Part shown: positions 34,701 to 46,700 of the stretch, one piece after another
How positions within the stretch are numbered: position 1 is the first letter of the stretch
How the letters are laid out: every line of letters starts with the position of its first letter
Assembly: GCA_019925095.2 (NCBI GenBank)
Contig: CM034392.1
Span: 13,473,887 to 13,537,886 of the forward strand
From: Dendrolimus kikuchii
Taxonomy: Eukaryota; Arthropoda; Insecta; Lepidoptera; Lasiocampidae
Reading direction: 5' to 3'
DNA: 64,000 nt
Made by a program: the position numbers and the translations under genes
The notes under the pieces: model-generated
What the model was told of the DNA's origin: nothing
What the model saw: only the letters and a program-made list of their open reading frames with translations
The model's database searches: none

Positions 34701-37700
34701 CTTGTGACCAGGTGCAGAGTCCTGCTGTAAAGTCCACGGTATATTTTTAAAAAGTGTATTGCTGAGAGGTTTCACAACATGATCCAAGACTGTATCTTGA
34801 TACACTTTGGCTGAAGTTTTCACTCCTTTTTAACAAAAATGTAGTTTTGTGACTCCTTGATAAGACACGCCCCACCAAACCACCACTGACGCAGGATGAT
34901 GACCACGTTGTACCTCTCCGACCACTTAAGCAGCTTCTTTAGAACTGTGAGCGTACACTTTGTCATTTTACTTATTGTAGTGTTCTTCAATCGTGAAAAT
35001 TTTTTCATCGGTAAAGAGGATATTTCTGTGCCTTTCACCTGCGTATTGCAACAGAAGGCGTTTTGATCAATCCGCTCTCTTTAATTGTAAAGTTTAATTT
35101 AGGGCATGTCCTGTATATCGACGATAAGCACCGAGCTTCAGGTCTTGTTTTATAATACGCGACAGGGTCCTAGCGGGAATCTTCATTTCTCGCGATAAGA
35201 TTTTTTGCTTCCTAATGGGGTTTCGACGAATTCTGGCTTTAACAGCATTAACAACCTTTGTATCTTTTCTGGTCTTCGACAGATGAAGTGTTGTTGTATC
35301 TGTTGATAGTACGATATACGAACATACGGCTGATACCAAGCTTTTGAAGTGTCTGGAATATGACCGACGGCTCCATACCCGCTTTGTGCAAGGCGATCCC
35401 TGCAATCCTATTTTCTTTAACACCCCATTACATATTGTAATTTGATAATGTGAAATGGCACAAAATCGAAAGAAGTTTTTAAAATAATATAGGTGTTCCA
35501 AATTCAAAAGAATTAAAAAGTTGAAAGAAAGAAAAGTTTTTATGTAACAGTATTTATGGCCAAACTAGTTATACTACATGATGTAATTTTATAGACATGA
35601 AAACGCTATACATTTATGTCTGGAAGGCATTGATCAGTTAATGACCACGTAGTAAATACTTAAGACTAGATATATTTAAAGTCACTTACCATCCAACATA
35701 GTAATCATCAGACTGGTCGGACACCCGCGAACGCGTTTTACTCCAAAGCCGGTCGTGCGTGTGCGAATGCTCGTATCCGTCCGGATTAAGCACCGGCATT
35801 ATGTAGAAGTCGGCTTGTCTAAGCAAGTCTAATTCTGCACCTTTAAGAAAACAAATTTTTACAAATGCAAAACCAGATTGCTTCAAAACAGGTTTTATTA
35901 ATAGAACGATTGTTTCGAATGCATCCGAAAACCATTTAATCATTGACTGTAATAATTAGTAATTAAACACATTAAATTGGTTTATTTTGTAATAAAAAAT
36001 CTAATGCTATATACATCCAATTTGTCGCTATAACAATATATAATATAACTTGTTATTCACTGCTTGCTCGGGGGGCCCATACAGTGAGTGGTAAGTCGTT
36101 GGCTGCCCATTTTATTCATATTTTTCTAATAAGGCAGGAGTTTTTCTTATATAGTCCCAGATTCCCAGCTACATTAGCAGTTTGTCTCAATAGCGCAGTC
36201 CTTTTTTGTTCTCATTTTTTACAATAGTCTTACACTAACCGGGTTTTTTTTGGGTGCATTTCTACATAATGTATAGAGACAATCAATAGACATTGTTACG
36301 CCACATTTCGATTAATTCGTTAAAAGTATCTCTACGTATTAGCCATCCCATGGTACCATGTAGACATTCGGAAAGTCTGGGTCATTGTTAGGATTCGTGG
36401 TTTTTAGCGACGTACAAAAATGACCATATACTTATGATACCGGTATTGGGCCTCTTATTTATTATATACAGGCTTATTATATGCATCATCTTTCTCCAAC
36501 ACACCAATATGGTGGATTTGACAGATTGGTATCTTCGATGCACATGTTTCCTTATATTATTTTTTAAGCATCAGTAGGAACGTGGTAATATTAAACCACA
36601 TATATTCATACTTCAATTCTAAGATTCAGCTGAAAACAATCATTCTTTCATAGTTAATCAACCTGTATGCCTAGTCGTATAATGACAGTTATACATTAAG
36701 CTCTTTTTTAAAATTCATTCATATATAATATGTGCGAATTGAAACTTAAGGCGCCCATTGCTGCAAACGAAACATTATTTTTTTTTGGTTTTAATGATCA
36801 ATACTTTACAATTAATTTACCATATATTCGTTTTATATCTTCATGTTATAAAATGAAACGTGGTTTTCGTAATTTTTATATATTATATTTATATAGTTAT
36901 TTTAAGTCACAAAAAAAAGAATCGCCTATAAATTATTGATATGAAACCAATTCACTTCTTCAATTTTTATCAAAACAGGAACACAACATATTATTGTCTT
37001 TATCTTTATATAAGAGAGATAAATAATTTGGTATTATTATTTTTTAAATAATACTTTTTTTATTCACAATAAACTAATAATGCATGTGAAAAAAGACCGC
37101 GTCTATGAAATCCCTGCTATCGCTCGAAAAATCAGTACTGAAAAATCCTCAAGGATGTTAGCGTTGCTACAAGCCTTAAGACGATAATCTGTTGAAATTA
37201 AAAAGTAAATTACAATATACGACGCGGCACAAGGCCGCGCGACATTCCAATTTTACTTTATTCTTGAACACGGTCCCATAAACACTTCTTAGTGTTATCG
37301 CTTATCAGTAGTCCGTATCGATTTTAATCCGATAGACAACAAACATGAAAAAATGTTCAAAAATATAATCTGTACATTGGGTTTATAAAAAAGTCGATAA
37401 TCTAGTTTATTGTAGCTTAAGATTCCTTTATAGGTGGTCTCGATAGCCATCCCACTCATAATAACTCAGGAGTTATCATGACATAAGATTTTTTTTCTTA
37501 CCTAATCCTTTCTCCCCTTCAACTAACGTGTGAATCATCCACGTTGCAACAGCTGGCGCTATCCACTCCCTGGCATGGCTTCCAGCATCAATCCATACTG
37601 CCGGTTTCATACGAGATTTTAATTTCCACTTTTTCTTTCCCTTATGATTTACATTTTTGATCTGGGTTTCATTTAAGGGAACTGAGACCTGTTATTAAAA

Positions 37701-40700
37701 TTTACAAAAAGTATGATCGGTATGTTAATTTTGCGGAGATGCATATAAATTACTTTTTACTGTAGAAAATGATAGTAATTCCGCGGAATACTGATCCAAA
37801 TTTTACGCTAGCAAAAGGCTCTTACAATAATAAAAAAAAGCACTGTTTCGGTCATTATCGTACAAGATTTAATATTAGAACATTTACAATGAAAGCCAAG
37901 CAATATATAGTTTCTACACCTCATAGCGTTTGTTATTACATCGATGTTTATTATTAAGTATTCAAGTAAAAATGTTCGGAGGTTCTTTAAGACTCTAGTG
38001 CTAGTTTTAAATCCATTTAAACGCAGTAGTCATTGTAACGTATTATCATGTCTAAAACTGAATATTATACCTAGATAGTTATGTTATACGATATGACAGT
38101 GCTCATTAATAATACTAAGTAACCTATTAGTAAACTGTTGTGTATGTCAGAATCGTTAACAATCATTATTAATTAGTTTTATTTACATGCCAAATATTTG
38201 CAAGTAAAAAATTCTTTGGAGATTGAAGATTACCATACCTTAATAGCAACTAAAGGTAGTCCTTCTGAAGAACGCCCCAAAGGTATAAGTTCCACAAGAT
38301 CTGAATAGGAGTGCTGAAGGTATTCTAAGTATCGTAGAATATCAGCATAACGGTGATAGCGGCGCCACGTCATCGGATGACCTCTCAATTGTTCTAGCTC
38401 GAGCCTTTGTTTCTTCGAAAGTCTTGGATTCTCGTAGGTTATAGCTTTCTAACAAAGTTTTATAAATATTGAACAGTCATTCTTTATTATCTCTATAAAG
38501 TATCCTATCAGAATGTCAATCTTCCTGTCACAATCTCTGATGTTGTGTGTTCATATCAAATTCGGACAACATTTGACTTAGAAATTTGAACTCGCGTTGT
38601 TATGAAGATATCATAAATAGATATGGAAGTATCATATGACGTTTTTATTTTATTTCGTCTCCTTCTGTTAAGCAGAAGATTTTGTCTGTTCTTTTATTTA
38701 TTATATTTATTTTACTAAGTTAAAACCTAAGGTGTTTGATCAAGAAGGGGAGGAAGACAAAATTACAACTTAATGTTATCACAAATGCTGCGCAGAACAT
38801 GCTTCCATGTGATACTATAAATCGTAACTATTTCTCTGTACTATATAAAAATACATAATTATAATGAAAACTATCCTGGCTAGTGATTGCACCAAGGATA
38901 ATATATAGTATTTGTATAATCACTAATTTATAAATTATATGCGTTTGTGTAATATACCTGTATTATTTTTTCATTTGATTATCCTTGTTATTTAAGAACT
39001 AAGCTGTGTTTTTGTAAAAGGTTAGACACACTTCAGTACTATATTTTTAATTTATGAACGTCAGGTGTAGTAACTGTAAACAAATCTAGTAAAATAAACC
39101 TGAGAAAATCCAGTACTTTGATCAAAAGTCTGATTAGTCTATAAGGCTGGTTAGTTTTATAATAGTCAGGTTATAAACTGTCGTTATATTGTTAAACGAG
39201 ACTTCTGCTTTCAAGGTGCAGAGCGGGTTGGAAGCGGCCGTTTGTTATAAGCATGGAAAGAATCTTCTATGGTATAAACCGTGCCGAGGCAGCGACTGAC
39301 GAGTAACATAACCGAATTTGTGAAAAAATTGATAGAATTGGCCCCTCGAAGTATAATATATTAATTTACTTATTTAGATTATAAGCTGGTAGTTCTTAGA
39401 ATATTTTATCATAAAATTAGCTTTATATTTGATTTTTCAGGATTACAATAACATTAAATTGTAATATGATCTTTTTTCGGTTCTCGTGGTTATGGATCAA
39501 AAACTGGATTTTATCATGATACCTACGACATAATAGGTTGGGGAAAAAGTCTTTTCTCATATAGTATGTATAAACTTGTAATAAGATCTCTTTGGCTATA
39601 CCATTTGTATCTGGCTGATTTTGGTATCATTAAAAAGTTTTAATTTTAAAGAAGACAATTCCAAATTCAAATTAGGAAAATGTGTGATTTTTATTTGTTT
39701 TTCTTATTGTTAAAATGAGTGAATCTAATGAAGAAATTCGATACATTTTAAAAGGTTACAAAGGTAAAAATGCAACACAAGCCGCGAAAAAAAAAGTGAT
39801 GTTTATGGACCTAATGCAGTATCTGTGAGAGTAGCGCAAATTTGGTTTAAGCGTTTTCAATCCGGAAATTTTGATGTCAAAGATGCACGTCGCTCTGGTC
39901 GCCCTGTTACGGACAAAATTGATGCCATTTTTGAAAAAGTGGAGCAAGATCGGCATATTAGTAGTTACGATGTAGCTGGAGAACTGGGAATTGAAAGCTG
40001 GGTACACAAAAAAAGCTCGATATTTGTGTGCCTCATGAGCTCACTGAAAGAAACCTAAAGAAACGTGTACTCATTTATGATTCTTTATTACGACGTAATG
40101 AAACCGAACCATTTTTGAAGAAGCTGATAACTGGTGATGAAAAGTGGATCACGTACGACAAGAACGTGCGAAAAAGACTGTGGCGAAACCCGGGTTAGCT
40201 CGCAACAAGGTGATACTGTGTATGGTGGGATTGGAAGGGCATTGTTCATTATGAGCTGTTACCGCCAGGCAGGACCATCGATTCTGAACTGTACTCCGAA
40301 CAACTGATGATATTAAAGCAAAAAGTTGAGAGAAAGCGGCCGGAATTAATCAACAGAAGGGGTGTGGTTTTTCACTATGATAACGCTAGATCTCACACAT
40401 CTTTAGCCACTCAGCAAAAATTACGAGAGTTTGGCTGGGAGGTGTTAATGCATCCACCGTATAGTCCTGACCTTGCACCTTCAGATTTTCACCTGTTTCG
40501 GTCTCTGCAGAATTCCTTAGGCAGTGTCAGGTTAACATCACGAGAGGACTCATCCGTGCAGGAACGGAGAAAGATTACAATTTCCTGCGGCCTGGCGGCC
40601 TGTCTTAAGAGGCGACAAAACAACCTACAGCCAGGTGGTAGGGCATTTGCTCGACTGGATGGCGACCACCCCTGGTCTAGAGTATGCCGCCATAACAACC

Positions 40701-43700
40701 TTGTGTTGTGTTCCGGCATTAGTGACCAGGTTCCAGTCTCCCTTAAGAGAGCAGCAGCGCATTTGTAGCACCTTTGGTGTTACAAATGTCCATAGGCGAT
40801 GGTAATGGCTTTCCATCAAGTGGGCCGTCTGCTTGTCTGCTGAACTCCTGCAATAAAAAAAAAGGGACTGCCAAAACCACTTGTCGCAGTTTTTTGATCA
40901 GAAGCCCCAAAATTTTTATAGCAATGGGATCACGTCTCTACCTACAAGATGGCAAAAAGTTATCCAACAAAATGGCACCTACATACTTTAGTCAAATGTA
41001 AATAAACTTTATAAAAAAACCTTTTGAATTTTTATATAAAATGCGAAGAAACTTTTTCCCCAACCTAATATATATCATCTTAACCCATTATTTTTTGTTA
41101 ATCTTTATTACTATATTTTATACATTAGTCTGTTTTATTTAAGATTCTTTTTGAAAGTTTGTTTGTTTTTTTATTCACTGTTTATCGCCTTGAAAGTTCT
41201 CTTAATATACCTTTCGTTAATGGAGCTAAAATAAATGGAGCTAATTTAAATTTCAGGAAGCGAAGTTTTAATAACCGATTCTCATAAAATTTGGTATATT
41301 TGTACTTTCGATAAGAGAAATGAACATTTTGAACATGTATGATCAGTACTTTATATCTCGAAGACACGCGGAAAACCCAAGTTGATGTATATGTGGCACA
41401 ATCATTTTACAGTTAACTATGCTTTTAGGCTGAATTATAAATTGATGCGTGAAATTGTTTTGATAGAAAGATATACCAGCACAATAAATTAACACTATCG
41501 CGTTAAATTGACACTTTTACACATGTTGGTAAATCAACAAAAAAAGAAAGACAGCAATGAAAGTGATTAGAAAAATACATACATACATAATATCACGCCT
41601 GTTTCCCATGGACTATGGATATCCACTTATGACGAGAATTAGAAAAATGGTTTTATTAATTACATAAAATATAAGTCATCGTCAGCCAATCGCAGTTCAC
41701 TGCTGGACGTAGGCCTCTCCAAGTAGGCGCCTCACATCCCGGTCCTCCACCTTCCTCATCCAGCACCCATTGGCGATTTTATGCAAGTCGTCAATCCATC
41801 GGGCTGGAAAACGTCCGACACTACGTTTACCGAGACACGGTCTCCACTCCAGAACTCGTCTGCTTCATCGGCCATCGGTCTGGCACACTCGCACGCACAG
41901 ACACGTGCTAATTTTGTGAGATATATTGGTTACTTTGGTTTTCTTACGGATATGCTCATTTCTAATTCTATCCATAGGAGAACCACCCAACAAGCATATA
42001 ATGTAAGTGAACTGTTGTACCATAGAAGAATACAAGATTGTAAAAAATGTAACTTAGAAAAATTCATAAATGACTCCTTTTTCGTCCTTGAGACGTTTCT
42101 TCATTCTTGAGGGTCATGACTTTTTCCACTACTTTTTTGCACTATTTTTCCTAAACGACTGTAAAGGTATTATTTTTCAATAGGTCATTCTTCTCTAGCT
42201 TCTCTAGTATTCAGAACAATAACTTCTTCTGAGGACCTTAATAAGTTTGTTTTCAATGACATATTTAAACAGATTATCAGAATTTAACTAATGAGCGTAC
42301 ATATGTATGTAGAAACATGTTATGTTACGATGTAAATTACACTAATTCGATACTACTGCCATACAGCGAACACGCAGGCCTGGGCAAAATACATGGTTTC
42401 CTTTAATTGAAATACAAATTACAAAATACTGTCTCGCATGTATTTAAAATACGAAATACAAAATACTTTTAAGTCGGGTATTTGAAATATAAAATACAAA
42501 ATACAGCATTTCAACTATCTGTATTTAAAATACAAAATACAAATTACAAAATACCGTCAGGTTTTAGGTTATGTAAATAAAATATTCACAAAAATTAAAT
42601 AATAATAATTATTAGGTCCTAGCCTATGAAATTGCCGTTTTTTCTGTGATAAGTTAACCTAATTTTATTATTTTTTTTATTCTAATCTCCACGGCCTTGA
42701 AGATTGTAGGTACGCGTAGATTTTGTGGTTACACGGATCTATGCGTGCTTATATCGGTCCCATGGCAGGGAATGCGCAAGGACTGAAACAGCTCGCTTTT
42801 TTTAACACGTTCAGGAGATGACCGACAAAGTTTTTGGGCAGTATCCTTCAGCAGAGGTAGTCATACTCAGGAATTTTAATGTTCATCACGCTGAGTGGTT
42901 GGGTTCCGTGAGAACTGATCTGGGACTACGGCCTACGATTTTGCTCTCGCCCATGGATTCACTCAGGTGATTACGGAGTTTACCCGAATACCAGATAGTG
43001 TGGATCATGAGCCTTCTTTGCTAGATCTTCTGCTGACCACACACCCGGAGAAATACCAGATCTCCATCAGTGCTCTACTGGGAACCTCTGATCATTGTCT
43101 GTTATCTTCGGTGGTGCCCCTTCCTATTCCCGATCGAACTTGTCCCGGTGGACGACGGAAGGTGTGGCGCTACAAGTCAGCAGATTGGGATGGACTCCGT
43201 GAATTCTATGCATCCTACCCATGGAGGCAGTTATGTTTCTCGTCGGAAGATTCTGATGCGAGCACAGACTCGATCGCCGGTGTAGTGCAGGGAATGGAAT
43301 GTTTCATTACAAACTCAACGGTATCTATCGGTGGTACGAGTAAACCACCATGGTTTGATAAGTCCAGCAGTGAGGCTGTAAAGCTAAAGCAACAGGCTTA
43401 TCGAGCCTGGACTGCAGCGCGGGCTCGTCACGATCCAACTTCCTCTAACCTGAAAAAGAGATAGAATGCCGCCCCCAGGTCTCTCAAAAAGCAACTCGCG
43501 AGAGCAAAATTCGATCACATCGGCAGAATTGGTGAGCGCCTCTCTAGCTACTCTTCTGGGACTAGAGCTTTTTGGGCCCTCGTCAAAGCTGTCGAATGAA
43601 ACTTTTGTCGGGCGTCTCTTCCACCTCTGCGCACAGTAGACAACTCTCTGGTGCACGCCGCCAAAGATAAAGTCAATTTTCTGGGTGAAATCTTTGCGGT

Positions 43701-46700
43701 CAATTCAACTCTTGACGACGTAGGAGAAACTCCAACTACAATCCCTGAGTGTGAGTCTAGAATGTCGGAGGTGCGCTTTACTCAAAAAGCAGTTCGATGT
43801 GCTCTCCTCTCCCTCGACGTCAAAAGTCTTCTGGCCCTGATGGCATTCCTGGCGGCCATCGTATGCGATACCCGAAGGGCCTTGCACCTGGCTATCGAGC
43901 TTTCTTGATGAGCGCAGCATTCAAGTCGTTGTCGAGGGTTGTTGCTCCAGTTTCAAGCCCATCAACGCTGGTGTGCCCCAGGGTTGTGTGCTATCGCCAA
44001 AGTTGTTAATTTTACATATCAATGATATGTTGTTTATTCGCAACATTCATTGCAATGCGGATGACAGCACAGGCGATGCGCAGTACTCTGGTCGTGCAAA
44101 CGTCCCTCGTTCATTCAATCATGATCTGAAGTAGAGCATTCCTTAGAGAGAGTCTCTGAATGGGGGAGACAAAACCTTGTCCATTTCAACCCCAAGAACC
44201 TATGTCTTCTTGGGGTTGAAATGGACAAGGTTTTGTCTACGTGTTCTCTGCCAAAAAAAACTCCATTCGAGTAATCGCTTCAGTTCCAAGGAACTCCCCT
44301 TACCACCTCCAAGAGTATTGGGATCCTCGGTGTTGAGATCGCGAACGATGTTCAGGGGACATCTTGAAGGCAAGTCAAAACTTGCCTCTAAGAAGCTGGG
44401 AGTGTTAAACCGGTCCAAGAAGTACTTCACACCGCGGCAACGCTTTGTGCTTTATAAAACCCAGGTGAGCCCGCATATGGAGTACTGCTCACACTTTTGG
44501 GCTGGAGCACCTGACTACCAACTCAATCCCCTAGACTGTATTCACCATCGAGCCGTTCTCGTTGTTGATGATCCCATACTCACAGACGGTCTAGATACGC
44601 CTGGCCTTAGGAGAGCTTTCTTTTCTCTCTGCGTATTCTACTGATTGTATAACGGGGAGTGTTCGGAAGAAATGTATAGAGTGGTGTATTCGTCCTCTTT
44701 CTACCATCGAACGGCTCGCCATGTGTTGGGATTTCACCCCCACTTTCTTAAGCCGCTTCGCTCATGTACGCAACGGTTCTGTACAACCTTTTTCGTATAT
44801 ACCGTGAGGATTTGGAATGAGCTCCCAGCCGAGGTTTTTCCACAGCGCTACGATATGGAGTTTTTCAAAAAGGGTGTCATAAAATTTCTTCGAAGCCGGC
44901 AGCGGGTTGATGAAATCTCTAGTGTTGCAAATGTCCATAAGCGACGGTAACCGCTTTCCATCAGGTGGGCCATCTGCCTGTCTGCTGTACTCCAGCTATA
45001 AAAAAGGTCGAAATTTCCAGAATGGAAGCGGACAAACCAATTACAAGTGGTGCGTTCATTATAGTGTTCGCTCATAAAGGTCGTTGATGTTGCTTGTCGC
45101 TCTTGCCGCGTTGCTGCCACGACGGTACTCTTATTCCATAATTACGCGAATTTTAACTATCCATGATGACGCAAAAGATTCAAATGCGATTAAAACAAAA
45201 GGCTTATCAATAAATAAATGACTTAATTTTTAAAAAAGAGTTTCATGTTTTCAAAGTAAAATTAATTTAAATTATATATCTTAGGCAAACAAAAATATTT
45301 ATTTTAAATTGTCAGTACTGCAGAACGTACTTAATATTTAGCGGTCACCATTTTGCTTATGAAAGCTATCGAGCGCTATTTTCTGAAGAACACACCATAC
45401 GTAGTACTTTGTGAACACACCCATCAAATGTATGTAATAGCTAAATGTATTTTATGAAATGTATTTTGAAACCATAAGTATTTGAAATACTAATTACAAA
45501 ATACCTCAGCGTCAGGTATTTGAAATACTAATTACAAATTACATTTTTGAGAAGTAATTGAAATACAAATACAAAATACGTATTTGTATTTCAATTACGT
45601 ATTTCAATTACAAGTAATTGAAATACTGCCCAACCCTGCGAACACGGTGGAACTAACTTTCAAGGCAACACATTTAAGTACCGGGAATGATATCACGTCT
45701 TACGTACCAGTACCACCTTGTATAATTATATATATTTTTTAATTTCTTAAATTTTATTTCAACTAATTAACACTCTCTTTGTCAAGGCTATATTTGCAGT
45801 TTTATCCTAACTACCCTAATTAAGCGTTGTTAAAGATATTAGTTTTATATAGATAGATAACGCTTTATTAAACACCAAATACAAAAATGAATTTAAAGAC
45901 TAAAATTATATCTAGTTATGTATAAAGGGCGGTCTTATTGCTAAAAAGCGATCTCTTCCAGACAACCCCAGCAATGAATTGAGATGATAATGTCGATGGT
46001 GGTATATAACATATAGTACGAACTGCTTACATTTTAATAATAAATACATAAATGAGATATTATATGTATATATTACATAGATATGTACTTAATATACATA
46101 CCATACAAATCCATATCTACAAAATATATAAATGTTTATAAATGAATTTAAATATCATATTCCAACGACAGGTAGTATTTTTATATCATAGTTTTAAATA
46201 TCGCTAGCGATTTTGCTTGTCTGTGTCTCTTTAATATTAACATATGAAATTAATTTTTTATCTAATTTCTAAAACTTTTCTTTAATGTGAAGTTTAGTTT
46301 TATGATAAATGTTATTGGTTTTTAAACCGTGCTATTATTTGTCTATGATTGTATACGAACTTACCTGCAAGTCCCAAATCACTACGTCGAAATCTATCCT
46401 AGAAGATTTAAGATGATCTTTAACGTCTTGCAACAAATCGGGCGGTACCAACAAATCCGTGGAGCCGTTCATAGAAGGCGAAGTCCACCACATAACACCG
46501 GACCCCTGGGCTTCCTCTTGCAAATCTAACATTTCCCGTACCTTCCATTGAACATCTGGGTACGTTCTTAATAATTGATACCCTGAATAACTTTTCTTAG
46601 CAATTTTCTTTCCAGACTTTTTGACTGTAAAATAAATACATGAATTAATAATTTTTTTTTAATGAAATGGAGATTAGTACATTCCATCGTGTTTCTAAGT

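Larger units (their letters stand above)
42375..45638. mobile_element. hAT-type element (3.26 kb) with perfect 8-bp target duplication, carrying a nested LINE
   Basis: The ends are CAGGCCTGGGCAAAATA at 42375 and the complement of TACTGCCCAACCCTG at 45638. CGAACACG flanks both ends (42367-42374 and 45639-45646). Both subterminal regions (42400-42560 and 45430-45630) are arrays of AAATACAAAATAC-type units. There is no hAT transposase. Most of the interior is LINE-C plus a mariner scrap. Confidence 0.85.

Noticed and set aside
42400..42560. CRISPR-like or satellite array of AAATAC units
   Set aside because: The units are short and irregular without spacers, and are explained as hAT subterminal repeats.
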